Shown here: positions 7,402-14,671 of the stretch, one piece after another
Numbering within the stretch: the first letter of the stretch is position 1
Layout: every line of letters begins with the position of its first letter
IMG/VR virus record: IMGVR_UViG_3300050137_000053
Coordinates: 1 to 25,718 of that record
Source: a virus
Direction: 5' to 3' (one strand)
DNA: 25,718 bases
Program-made: the position numbers and the translations under genes
Notes under the pieces: generated by a model
The model's database searches: none
Seen by the model: the letters and a program-made list of their open reading frames with translations, nothing else
What the model was told of the DNA's origin: nothing

Positions 7402-8211
7402 ATGAAAACAAAAATACTCAGCATCACCCTCTCGCTCATCTTGGCTCTCGTCATCGCTGGTCCCTTCTACGTGATGCACCGCGCCGACGCCCAAGCCACC
7501 GCAACCAATCTCCTACTCACCGCCACCAGTCTTTCGGCGTCGGTGACGCAATCGACCACCACGTTTACGGTAGCTTCGGCAACCGGCATTACCGCGAATA
7601 CAACCCTGCTTTACATCGAAGACGGTACGGGCGGCAATCCCGAAGCCGATTTTGTGAATGCCGTCAACGGCACGCAGATTAGCGTGACGCGCGGCTACAA
7701 CGGCACTCAGGCGCGGGCGCACTTGTCCGGGTCGGTGGTGCTGGCGGGGCCGCCCTATTACTTTGTGGCGGTCGATCCGTCCGGCTCCTGTACTGCCTCA
7801 AGCTCGGTCACGCCTACGGTAAACATTCAAAGCGGGCGCCAGTGGATTTGCTCGAGCATCACAGCTTCATGGGTGCCGGGCTTTTTCAATGAGGCAAAAC
7901 CGGCCGGCGTGACCACTGCGGTCGCTGCGGTTTCGGGCGGCGCGGCGGTCAATCCCTCGGGCCCGCTGTTCCATGTCACCGGAACCAGTGGATACTCGAT
8001 CACGGCTTGGGGCTCATCGACCTCGCTGGGTTCATTGGGGGGCGGCGGTTCGGCCACTCAACCTTACGGCGCGCCGTTCTGCACCATTCCCGACGCTACC
8101 TGGGTCACGACCGCGACCAATAACATCGCGCTCGCATCCACTGCGGTCGTGAACAAGAAGCTGTGTTTCACGTTCGACGGAACCAACAAGAAATATATTC
8201 CGTCGTACTAG
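7402..8211 (+). CDS. Decoration-like protein with Sec signal peptide
   Basis: A 269-residue protein right after the coat gene. The N-terminus is a clear Sec signal: MKTK, then a hydrophobic core of about 17 residues, then an Ala-x-Ala cleavage site (ADAQA, around residue 31). The mature part begins with beta strands and carries ISVTRGYNGTQARAH, a motif common in phage capsid decoration and other virion beta domains. A Gly/Ser linker near residue 213 is followed by a C-terminal beta domain with two Cys. Phage capsid proteins are normally made without signal peptides, so this combination is odd: the product may leave the cytoplasm or be membrane-tethered. It is followed by an intrinsic terminator at 8246-8287. 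The name is provisional. Confidence 0.8.
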   Translation: MKTKILSITLSLILALVIAGPFYVMHRADAQATATNLLLTATSLSASVTQSTTTFTVASATGITANTTLLYIEDGTGGNPEADFVNAVNGTQISVTRGYNGTQARAHLSGSVVLAGPPYYFVAVDPSGSCTASSSVTPTVNIQSGRQWICSSITASWVPGFFNEAKPAGVTTAVAAVSGGAAVNPSGPLFHVTGTSGYSITAWGSSTSLGSLGGGGSATQPYGAPFCTIPDATWVTTATNNIALASTAVVNKKLCFTFDGTNKKYIPSY

Positions 8212-8245
8212 TAACCAGTTAGTAACCCTGTTTAGCCTCCACCTC

Positions 8246-8287
8246 GCAAGGGGAGCGCGGAAGCCCTTCGCTTCCCTTGCCTTTTTC
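8246..8287 (+). terminator. Intrinsic (rho-independent) terminator
   Basis: A 12-base-pair GC-rich stem with one G-T wobble (8246-8257 pairs with 8269-8280) and an 11-base loop, followed at once by c and five T. It lies 35 bases after the stop at 8211 and just before the ribosome-binding site of the next gene. It would end or attenuate transcription coming from the coat region. Confidence 0.8.
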
Positions 8288-8312
8288 ACTCTTCACCCAG
8301 GAGAATATCGCC

Positions 8313-9179
8313 ATGGACCCAGAGAACTCGCCTTATCCGCTGCAAGAAAACTCCTTTGAACCGCGCACGAATGAGATTTACCCGCCGGGCGTAGACCTTG
8401 CCGAGAAAACCGTTGATCCGCGCACGGGCGATTACCGCAACGACCAGATTCCGGCCGTGATGCCGGTTACGATAGCAGTTGGCGGCACCGGCTATGCCAT
8501 CAACGACACCGGCACGTTTGCCGGGGGAGTCATCTATAAAGTCACCGCCATCGGAGAAAACGGAGCGGTCACTGCTGTTTCCATTTCTCCTCAGCATCTT
8601 CGGTTGCTCAACGACCGCTCTCGCGCCAATGTTGCAACCACAGTGACCACGGGCTCGGGAGATGGCACTCTCAGGCTCAACCTCACCGCCCGGGATTCTG
8701 GGCAGAGGGTACTCCACGCCAACCCGTTTTTCTTGTCGCGTACCAAGGCGACTCATTACGGCGACCAGATTCAGTTCGCCACGCATCCCAACCGATCGTT
8801 ATCCATCTTCGACGCCACGGTGCTTTGCGCCTGGCTTGCTTTCCTAATTGACGACGACAAGGCGGTCAGCGTCGAACTCGACAACTTGCGCCAGCGGCCC
8901 TATGTCAAAGCGGTGGCTGCGCCCCATGAAGTAGAAAACATGGACATGTCGCTGGGTAATGCTCCGATCCCCATCGACTACTCGCAGACGGGAACGCCAG
9001 CGCCGGTCGAAAACGAGAACTTTGACAACAGCCCGGTCGTTATGCCCGAAACAATCGCAGTCGCAGAGGCAAAGGCGACACAGGAAAGGAACAATGAAAA
9101 AACCATCGCGCAAACTCAAAGTCAAGAAAGTAACACCGCTCAGCAAAGGCGTGCACCACGTCGAACTGGAACTGTATAA
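8313..9179 (+). CDS. Virion protein with Gly-rich beta repeat
   Basis: A 288-residue protein. ATG 8313 is chosen because aggagaatatcgcc precedes it; an in-frame upstream start at 8277 would lie inside the terminator. Residues about 50-120 form one copy of a beta repeat (GTGYAINDTGT ... VTAI ... TTVTTGSGDGTL.LN.TA) that occurs twice in the gp10-like protein at 10612. Inside this copy, about 8592-8627 aligns better with the other copies in the +1 frame, which suggests two compensating indels. The later part has a helical segment (IFDATVLCAWLAFLIDDDKAV) and a Gln/Arg-rich disordered tail. The last 86 bases overlap the next gene in another frame. Function is unknown; a head or tail accessory role is inferred from the shared repeat and location. 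Confidence 0.78.
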   Translation: MDPENSPYPLQENSFEPRTNEIYPPGVDLAEKTVDPRTGDYRNDQIPAVMPVTIAVGGTGYAINDTGTFAGGVIYKVTAIGENGAVTAVSISPQHLRLLNDRSRANVATTVTTGSGDGTLRLNLTARDSGQRVLHANPFFLSRTKATHYGDQIQFATHPNRSLSIFDATVLCAWLAFLIDDDKAVSVELDNLRQRPYVKAVAAPHEVENMDMSLGNAPIPIDYSQTGTPAPVENENFDNSPVVMPETIAVAEAKATQERNNEKTIAQTQSQESNTAQQRRAPRRTGTV

Positions 9180-9297
9180 CGCTCCTCCGTTGCCGGCCGC
9201 TCCGATTCCCGAGGCGGTAATCGAGTTGCCTCCTCCGGCGGACGTTCCCGAGGAGCAGCGTCACTGGTACGACTGGATCGTCAAAGCGGTCGCCTAA
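9094..9297 (+). CDS. Small basic/Pro-rich protein overlapping upstream gene
   Basis: A 67-residue protein starting at ATG 9094 with a good ribosome-binding site (aggaaaggaaca). It overlaps the end of the gene 8313-9179 by 86 bases in a different frame. The N-terminus is strongly basic (MKKPSRKLKVKKV), the middle is Pro/Ala-rich, and the C-terminus carries aromatic residues (RHWYDWIVKAVA) that could form an amphipathic helix. No family recognised. The strong start signal and the absence of other coding in 9180-9297 support it as a gene. A longer in-frame ORF reaching back to 8959 lacks a comparable start signal. Confidence 0.65.
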   Translation: MKKPSRKLKVKKVTPLSKGVHHVELELYNAPPLPAAPIPEAVIELPPPADVPEEQRHWYDWIVKAVA

Positions 9298-9393
9298 CCC
9301 GTGCCGTTAAACGAAGCCACCCGCAAGCCGCGCCGTGAGCGCACCACGCTCGAAGCGCAGCTTGCGGGAACTCATACCCAAAAGGAACTATCT

Positions 9394-9777
9394 ATGTCCC
9401 AGAATTCTTTTCTCAGCGACAAAACCGGAATCGACGCACTGAGTCCGGCGCAGAAGGCCGCGCTGCTCGACGAATTGCAGCGGAGCGCCCCGGTGGGCCG
9501 CGAAATCGACCTCTCGAAGCCGGTCACCCCGCGCTACGTCCATCAGGAATTCCCGAAAATGGTTTATAACCACGAATCGGGTGACGTGCTCACGGTGGGC
9601 GACGAAAGGATGTTGAAGGCAGCCGAGCGCCGCGGCTTCAAGAATCAACCCTCGCCGAATCACGATTACTCGCGAATCGTCAACGGCCGCGCCGCCAAGA
9701 AAAGCGCTCCGCCGCCGCGCGCCCATAGCCTGACCGACGAAGAGATCGCGGAACTCGACGCCGCCGACGCCAAGTAA
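9394..9777 (+). CDS. Hypothetical protein before tail factor gene
   Basis: A 127-residue protein from ATG 9394, which has aaaaggaactatct in front. An alternative GTG at 9301, one codon space after the previous stop, would add 31 basic residues but has no clear ribosome-binding site. The protein has a helical N-terminus (LSPAQKAALLDELQRS), a central stretch with PRYVHQEFPKMVYNHESGD, and a helical acidic C-terminus (LTDEEIAELDAADAK). The middle (QEFPK.VYN..) looks like conserved short phage proteins found near head-tail genes. Function unknown. Confidence 0.7.
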   Translation: MSQNSFLSDKTGIDALSPAQKAALLDELQRSAPVGREIDLSKPVTPRYVHQEFPKMVYNHESGDVLTVGDERMLKAAERRGFKNQPSPNHDYSRIVNGRAAKKSAPPPRAHSLTDEEIAELDAADAK

Positions 9778-9780
9778 CCC

Positions 9781-10608
9781 ATGCCGATTTCCCCTCCAGT
9801 TACGCCCCCAGCCCCGCTCGGTTACAGGGTGCTCGATCTCTGCGCCGACGCTCTGATTGAGATCGGGGCGCTCTCTCCCGGAGAGGTTAACAATGTTCCG
9901 CCGGATGAAGCGCAGTGGGCTTTTCGCAAACTCAACGACTTGATCGACGAGTGGAGCGCGCGAAAAGCCTATGTCTATTCCTATGCCTTTCTAGAATACA
10001 CATTGGTCGCCGGGCTGAGTCCGCACACCATTGGGCCTTCTGGATTAGCGACCTTTTCGACGGCGGGTTTGCCGCGTCCGGTGCGCATGGAATCGGCGGC
10101 GCTGCTGCTGAATGTTGGTACGCCTGGAGTCGTCGATCAGATCATGAATGTCCGCGATCATGTCTGGTGGGCGTTGAATCAGGTCAAGCAGATTCAGACC
10201 AACATCCCGACCGACGTTTTCTATAATCCGACGTTCCCGGATGGCCAACTGAATTTTTGGCCCGTCCCAAACGCTCAATATAAAGTGCGTTTGCAGTTTT
10301 GGACCGCGATCTCGCAGTTCGTCACTATCCAGGACAACATCGGCGGACCAGGTGGACCGGGAACTTTGCCCCCCGGTTGGCGCAATGCGTTGAAATTGAC
10401 GCTCGCCGAAAATCTGCTAAGCGGATCGAATCGCGGGGAGAATCCCAGTCTGACCATAGCGGCGCTTCGGGCGCGGAAAGCCGTGCTCGGGAATAACGAC
10501 AAATCGCCGCGCATGAGCACGCAGGATTTCGGGATGCCGCAGAGCGGGAAGTCGCGGCCCGACTTTAACTGGGCGACTGGTGGCGGTGTTGGCGGGCCTC
10601 CCGAGTAA
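9781..10608 (+). CDS. P22 gp4-like tail accessory factor
   Basis: A 275-residue protein. In P22, gp4 binds the portal ring after packaging, closes the channel and starts tail assembly. Here the N-terminal helix region (VLDLCADALIEIGALSPGE, then AQWAFRKLNDLIDEWSARK) has the pattern of this head-completion family: a helix, a Gly turn, and the L..L...W helix. The later part (FYNPTFPDGQLNFWPVPN, LPPGWRNALKLTLAENLL) is also typical of the longer members in environmental podophages. P22 gp4 is about 166 residues, so this is a long version. It lies directly upstream of the gp10-like gene, as in P22. The C-terminus is Gly/Pro-rich and probably flexible. Confidence 0.85.
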   Translation: MPISPPVTPPAPLGYRVLDLCADALIEIGALSPGEVNNVPPDEAQWAFRKLNDLIDEWSARKAYVYSYAFLEYTLVAGLSPHTIGPSGLATFSTAGLPRPVRMESAALLLNVGTPGVVDQIMNVRDHVWWALNQVKQIQTNIPTDVFYNPTFPDGQLNFWPVPNAQYKVRLQFWTAISQFVTIQDNIGGPGGPGTLPPGWRNALKLTLAENLLSGSNRGENPSLTIAALRARKAVLGNNDKSPRMSTQDFGMPQSGKSRPDFNWATGGGVGGPPE

Positions 10609-10611
10609 TTT

Positions 10612-12582
10612 ATGAAAGCCTGGGGCTTTTGCGGTCCGACTTACATGAGTCAGTCGCCGAACATCGACGACGAAGACGCCATGAACTGCTATTGCGAGCA
10701 GTCGGAATCGCCCGCTGCGAAAACGGCCATCGCTCTACTGCACACACCGGGGAAAAAAGTCTTCGCTTCGATGGCTGGCGAGGCTTCGATTCCCGGTCTT
10801 TTCACCGTCAACGGGCGCACCTTCGCCGCCGCCTCGAAGCTCTATGAATTGACCGGCGCCGGTCCGGTTGTCCGCGGCGTGCTGGCGGGTTCGCCAGTGG
10901 CCCCGCCCATGATGACGGCGAACGAAACCCAGTTGGTGATTCTCGCGAACGGCAATCTCTTCGTGATGACCTACAAGGGGGCCATCACCGCCGCAGCCAT
11001 CATCACCGTGGGGGTGATTTCAGTTGCCACGGTAACAGCCGGTCACGCGGGAACCGGGTACGCCATTAATGACACCGGCACGATCGCTGGGGGCGCAGGC
11101 GGAGTCTACACCGTAACCGCCATCACCGGTGCTGGCCCCACCGGGCCGGTTGAAACGGTTGCCATCTCGCCGGGATCGACCGGCTACTCGACCACGCCGA
11201 ATCTCGCAACCACGGTGACCACCGGGTCGGGCGATGGCGCTCTGGAGTTGAATATCACCGCGGGTTATGCTGGGCAGAATTACGCGCCGGGCGATCAGGG
11301 AACGGTTGATGGCTCGGTTTCAGGATCTGGCGCAACTTACACCGTGACCGCCATCGGGCCGGGCGGCTCGGTTGTCGGCTTCAAATTGACGCCGGGCTCG
11401 GGCTATGTGGTCGAGAACAATAACCCGACCGCGATCACGAGCGGAAACGGCGACGGCACGCTTCAATTCAACATCACCGCCGTTCAGGACAACAATTTTT
11501 ACCCGGTGGACATGACCCAGTTCAACGGGCTGATCGCGCAGATCGGCTTCGTCGATGGCTACGTGATCGCCACCTTGCAGAATTCCCACACCTTCCAGCA
11601 ATCGAACCTCGAAGACGCGACGGTGTGGAACGGCCTCAACATCTCGACCATTTCCTACTTCCCGGACAACATCACGTCCATGATCTGTGACCACCGCACC
11701 ATTGTTTTCTTCTCGGCCAAAAAAGCGGTCGTCTATTACAACTCCGGGGCTGGATTCCCTGTCTTCATTCCGATTCAGGGGGCGTTTATTGAGACTGGCT
11801 CGGGCGCGGCCTTCGCCACGGTGCAGATCGATCCCAGTGTGTTTTGGCTTTCACAAGATGACCGCGGCGCTTTGATCGCCAACCGTTCGCAAGGCTACAA
11901 CGCGCAAAGAATCTCCACCCACGCAACCGAGCTAGCTTGGCAGCAATACGGGGTCACGTCCGACGCGGTGGGCTGGAGTTATCAGGAATACGGTCACTCG
12001 TTTTGGGTGCTTAATTTTCCGAGTGCGAACGGCGGGGCGGGTGCGACTTGGGCTTACGACCTTTCCACCGGATATTGGGGCAAGCGCGGTTTCTACAATT
12101 CAGTCACGGGAACTTACACCGCGGATCGTGCCATGTGCCATACCTTCAATTTTGAGAAGCATCTTGTCGGCGACTGGGCTACGGGAACGGTCTATGAGCT
12201 TTCGAGTTTGTTTTACGACGACTTCGGCAACGCCATCCGCGGCTACCGCCGATCGCCGACCATCTCCGACGAAAACAAGTGGATTTATTTCAAACAGATC
12301 GAACTTGATGTGGAAGTAGGTTTGGGCGCGCAGCCGCCATTGCTTGACGGCGACGGCCAGCCTCGCCCTCCGCAAGTGATGCTCCGCTGGTCAAACGACG
12401 GCGGAAAAACCTGGTCGAATACCTACACCCTGAGCGTGGGAGCGCAAGGCGGCTATGACACGCGCGTCATTATGCGCATGCTGGGCCGGGCGCGCAAGCG
12501 AGTTTGGGAAGTATCGTGGTCGGATGCCTGCCCATGGAGATTCGCCGACGCTTATTTAGAGGCGGAACCGCAGATGGCCTAG
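10612..12582 (+). CDS. P22 gp10-like tail hub protein with beta-repeat insertion
   Basis: A 656-residue protein. P22 gp10 (about 470 residues) joins gp4 in the short tail and stabilises packaged DNA. Family hallmarks are TPGKKVFA and FTVNGRTFAAASKLYEL near the start, the VDGYVIATLQNSHTFQQSNLEDATVW region after residue 300, VFWLSQDDRGAL, and the GYNAQRISTHATE ... GHSFWVLNFPSA ... TWAYDLSTGYWGKR series. Between residues about 130 and 293 there is an inserted pair of Gly-rich beta repeats (each ending TSGxGDGxLxxNITA), homologous to one in the gene at 8313. Removing the insert leaves about 490 residues, near the P22 length. The stop at 12580-12582 overlaps the convergent minus-strand stop on the palindrome CTAG. 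Confidence 0.88.
   Translation: MKAWGFCGPTYMSQSPNIDDEDAMNCYCEQSESPAAKTAIALLHTPGKKVFASMAGEASIPGLFTVNGRTFAAASKLYELTGAGPVVRGVLAGSPVAPPMMTANETQLVILANGNLFVMTYKGAITAAAIITVGVISVATVTAGHAGTGYAINDTGTIAGGAGGVYTVTAITGAGPTGPVETVAISPGSTGYSTTPNLATTVTTGSGDGALELNITAGYAGQNYAPGDQGTVDGSVSGSGATYTVTAIGPGGSVVGFKLTPGSGYVVENNNPTAITSGNGDGTLQFNITAVQDNNFYPVDMTQFNGLIAQIGFVDGYVIATLQNSHTFQQSNLEDATVWNGLNISTISYFPDNITSMICDHRTIVFFSAKKAVVYYNSGAGFPVFIPIQGAFIETGSGAAFATVQIDPSVFWLSQDDRGALIANRSQGYNAQRISTHATELAWQQYGVTSDAVGWSYQEYGHSFWVLNFPSANGGAGATWAYDLSTGYWGKRGFYNSVTGTYTADRAMCHTFNFEKHLVGDWATGTVYELSSLFYDDFGNAIRGYRRSPTISDENKWIYFKQIELDVEVGLGAQPPLLDGDGQPRPPQVMLRWSNDGGKTWSNTYTLSVGAQGGYDTRVIMRMLGRARKRVWEVSWSDACPWRFADAYLEAEPQMA
11047..11490 (+). 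repeat. Two tandem beta-repeat units inside the gp10-like gene
   Basis: Two consecutive units, about 11047-11265 and 11266-11490. Each has a GxxYAxxDxGT-type opening, a VTAI strand, a PGSxGY turn, and a closing TSGxGDGxLxxNITA strand. A third related unit is at about 8470-8690 in another gene. The units are diverged at DNA level, so the duplication is old or the units were acquired separately. Confidence 0.75.
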
Positions 12583-12836
12583 CGAATGATGATTGTCTTT
12601 CGTCGTTTCGGCTCGTCAAATGAGCGTGTCAATAAATCGGCTGTGTCGCCAAGGTTCCATCGATCCCAACCTCTTGATGTTCGGATTTCTTGGGACTCCA
12701 CGAAATCGATTGGGGCGACGTGATCGGCAAGGGCACGTCTGTAATCCTCTTCTGGTTCGTCAGCGAGTGGTTGCCGGAATCGATGAACCTCGGCGGCCTG
12801 TTTTAGTGAATCGAGATTTGGAAAATCCATCGGCAT
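12579..12836 (-). CDS. Small acidic/basic minus-strand hypothetical protein
   Basis: An 85-residue minus-strand gene filling the gap after the gp10-like gene; the stop codons of the two convergent genes overlap on CTAG. The sequence looks like a genuine folded small protein: MDFPNLDSLKQAAEVHRFRQ, an acidic step (DEPEEDYRRALADHVAP), IDFVESQEIRTSRGWDRW, then a basic tail. I associate this FPNLDSLK...DYR.ALADHV pattern with small unnamed phage proteins, but cannot name a family or function. The plus-strand ORF in the same place is Arg/Cys-rich and looks like a shadow. Its placement fits an accessory gene inserted between tail genes. Confidence 0.68.
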   Translation of the reverse strand: MPMDFPNLDSLKQAAEVHRFRQPLADEPEEDYRRALADHVAPIDFVESQEIRTSRGWDRWNLGDTADLLTRSFDEPKRRKTIIIR

Positions 12837-12854
12837 AGCTTCGGATTATAACTG

Positions 12855-13202
12855 ATGCCCACCAAGCAAATTCTCCCGCCGCCACCGACCACCATGGGGT
12901 CAAGCCTTTCCCCGACTGATTACCAGTGGCTTTTAATCTCGCATGGCTTGCAGCCGCATAATTTGGTGGACACTTCGAAGGGTGATGAGGAAGAGACGCC
13001 ACCGCCAGCAGGCCTCAATCCGGCCACCGGGCAATCGGCCCAGTGCAAGGAGATCACCTACACGAAAACTTCAGCGGACGGGAACACGTTCACCTTGAAG
13101 GGCGTCGAAGGCGGACCCTTCACCTTGACCGGAGCTCCGGGGACTCCCGGCAGTTTTATGAAGATAAAAAGCGATGGTACTCGCTGGTGGAAAGTTGGAT
13201 GA
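12855..13202 (+). CDS. Hypothetical virion protein at the tail-needle position
   Basis: A 115-residue protein. It lies between the gp10-like and gp14-like genes, where P22 encodes the gp26 tail needle. It lacks the long trimeric coiled coil of a needle. Visible features are a Pro-rich start (ILPPPPTT), a helix (SLSPTDYQWLLISHGL), an acidic/Pro linker, and a beta C-terminus with tandem FTLKGVEGGPFTLTGAPG strands ending in KSDGTRWWKVG, a motif often seen in phage surface proteins. No strong ribosome-binding site is present. The stop overlaps the next start (ATGATG). It could be a small plug or fibre-type protein; this is inference from location. Confidence 0.7.
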   Translation: MPTKQILPPPPTTMGSSLSPTDYQWLLISHGLQPHNLVDTSKGDEEETPPPAGLNPATGQSAQCKEITYTKTSADGNTFTLKGVEGGPFTLTGAPGTPGSFMKIKSDGTRWWKVG

Positions 13203-13651
13203 TGTTCGAGCGCACCGCAGACGCGAAGCAGATCCGCGCCATCGCCACCCATCCCAAAGTTTGGCCAGGGATCGGTGACGATCTGGCCGGCGACCCGGAG
13301 AAGTGGACCCCGGTTCTGCATGAAGGCGTCTGGTACGTGCTCGCTTTTGACGGAGATATTTTGCGCGGCATGTTCGTATTTTTCCCGGAGAATTCCGTGT
13401 GCTGGCAAGTGCATATCTGCATGTTGCCTGCCTCGTGGGGAACGGGGGCGCGGGCTCTCCGGGAAGTCTTTCAGTGGCTGTGGGCGAAAACGCCATGCCT
13501 GAGGATCACGGGCTCGGTCCCGCTCTGGAATGAGGCGGCGATTCACTGCGCGTTGCGGGCCGGGATGACGGCCTACGGGGTGAATCGGCACAGTTCTCTG
13601 AAAAATTCTCGGCTTCATCACCAACTACTCTTAGGAATCTCCAAGGCATAA
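13199..13651 (+). CDS. GNAT-fold protein, P22 gp14-like position
   Basis: A 150-residue protein with start ATG 13199 overlapping the upstream stop (ATGA); 13202 is an equally possible start, and a longer in-frame ORF from 13043 would run through the upstream gene. The order of elements resembles the GNAT acyltransferase fold: an N-terminal helix with I.AIATHP.VWP, strands VWYVLAFDGDILRGMFVFFP, the WQVHICMLPASWGTGARALREVFQWL segment in the acyl-CoA-binding place, and a C-terminal LRITGSVPLWNEAAIHCALRAGM step. P22 gp14, a head assembly protein of similar length, belongs to a GNAT-like family and stands at the same place in gene order. Catalytic activity is not shown; the CoA pyrophosphate loop is only partly like the Q/RxxGxG/A consensus (GTGAR). 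Confidence 0.75.
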   Translation: MMFERTADAKQIRAIATHPKVWPGIGDDLAGDPEKWTPVLHEGVWYVLAFDGDILRGMFVFFPENSVCWQVHICMLPASWGTGARALREVFQWLWAKTPCLRITGSVPLWNEAAIHCALRAGMTAYGVNRHSSLKNSRLHHQLLLGISKA

Positions 13652-13654
13652 TTT

Positions 13655-14416
13655 ATGGGCTTCATCGGACAGATGGTCGGGGGGGTGCTTGGGGCGAACG
13701 CGGCTGGAACCGCCTCCGGCCAACTCGCGCAAGGCGCGCAGCAGGCGCAAGCGCTCGAACTCAAAAACCAGCAGGCAGCGCAGGGCTCGCAGGCCACCGC
13801 GACGGCGGCGAATCAGGCAGCCGAACAGCCTTATCAGCAGCTCGGCTCAACGTCGGCGGCGGGACTGCAAGCGCTGCTGCAAAAGGGCTTCCAGGCCCCC
13901 ACACTTCAGCAAGCGCAGCAGACTCCCGGTTATCAGTTCCAACTCAACCAAGGCACCCAGGCACTCAATGCGGGCGGCGCGGCGACCGGCAACCTCATGT
14001 CCGGGACGCAGGGGACGGCCTTGCAGAAATACGGCCAGGGCCTCGGACAGTCTGCTTATCAATCGACCTATAACAACGCCTTGCAGCAGTACATGTCGAA
14101 CTATCAGTCGCTCATGGGCGGGACGAATGCCGGTCTGACCTCCACCGGACAAATGGGTCAACTCGGGCAGGCCGGGGCGCAGAATCTGGCGAACATCGAC
14201 TTGACCGGCGGCCAGCAGCAGGCATTGCAGCTCAACAATGCGGCGGCGGCCAGAGCACAAGGCACGCTCGGCTCAGCGGCGGGTTGGGGCCAGTTCGCGG
14301 GCGGAGTCGGCTCTATGTTGGGGGGCATGGGGCTCAGTATGCCTAGCTTCGGCGGCGGCGGGGGCGGCGGTTTGCCCAACAGCTCGAGTAGCGGTTTTGA
14401 GAACGAGATTTACTAG
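13655..14416 (+). CDS. Ejection-type protein (gp7-like position)
   Basis: A 253-residue Gln/Ala/Gly-rich protein with almost no charged residues. The first 30 residues form a small-residue hydrophobic helix (IGQMVGGVLGANAAGTASGQLA). The middle has the TPGYQFQLNQGTQALNAGGAATGN pattern, which I know from many podophage proteins placed with the DNA-ejection set, and the last 60 residues are Gly-rich with a poly-Gly run. In P22, gp7, gp20 and gp16 leave the capsid with the DNA and form a conduit through the cell envelope. Here it is the first of three similar genes in the same order. A run of seven G at 13679-13685 lies within the first codons. Exact equivalence to gp7 is inferred. Confidence 0.75.
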   Translation: MGFIGQMVGGVLGANAAGTASGQLAQGAQQAQALELKNQQAAQGSQATATAANQAAEQPYQQLGSTSAAGLQALLQKGFQAPTLQQAQQTPGYQFQLNQGTQALNAGGAATGNLMSGTQGTALQKYGQGLGQSAYQSTYNNALQQYMSNYQSLMGGTNAGLTSTGQMGQLGQAGAQNLANIDLTGGQQQALQLNNAAAARAQGTLGSAAGWGQFAGGVGSMLGGMGLSMPSFGGGGGGGLPNSSSSGFENEIY

Positions 14417-14429
14417 GAGATCAAAGGCT

Positions 14430-14666
14430 ATGGCTGACACTCGACTCGTAATTTCAGTTTTGAATGCGGAAGGCAAGAACGAGTATGCGATAGATGGGCT
14501 CTGGCCCGAAGACTGGTGGGATACAACGAAACATCGTGAACTCTGGGAAGCCTATGTGATTCCGGCCTTTCAGCAACTCCGGCAGCAAGCGGCTTACCGC
14601 GCGCACGGTGATGATTGCAAGTGTCGCATCTGCTCGGGCGAAATTGACGAACCAAAGATAGCGTAA
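14430..14666 (+). CDS. Small protein with CxCxxC motif
   Basis: A 78-residue protein from ATG 14430. taggagatcaaaggct precedes the start, and a longer in-frame ORF would lie inside the previous gene. The N-terminal half is beta-like (TRLVISVLNAEG), followed by a Trp-rich stretch (IDGLWPEDWWDTTKHRELWEAYV), and the end holds Cys-Lys-Cys-Arg-Ile-Cys (residues 63-68). The Cys cluster could bind metal or be redox-active, but there are only three Cys. It lies between two ejection-type genes, so it might be a minor virion or assembly factor. No family recognised. Confidence 0.7.
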   Translation: MADTRLVISVLNAEGKNEYAIDGLWPEDWWDTTKHRELWEAYVIPAFQQLRQQAAYRAHGDDCKCRICSGEIDEPKIA

Positions 14667-14671
14667 CTTCT

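Noticed and set aside
8277-8312. Upstream ATG for the gene ending at 9179
   Set aside because: This start lies in the terminator stem and the codons read through its T-run; ATG 8313 has a good ribosome-binding site.
8959-9093. Upstream extension of the gene 9094-9297
   Set aside because: It overlaps the upstream gene fully and lacks a start signal comparable to that at 9094.
9301-9393. GTG start for the gene ending at 9777
   Set aside because: No ribosome-binding site and a basic, irregular extension; ATG 9394 has a clear site. Kept as an alternative only.
12593-12838. Plus-strand ORF opposite the minus-strand gene 12579-12836
   Set aside because: Arg/Cys-rich, no sensible composition; the minus-strand reading looks like a real protein.
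13043-13198. Upstream extension of the GNAT-like gene
   Set aside because: It would run through the coding part of the gene 12855-13202; the ATGATG overlap at 13199 is a better start.
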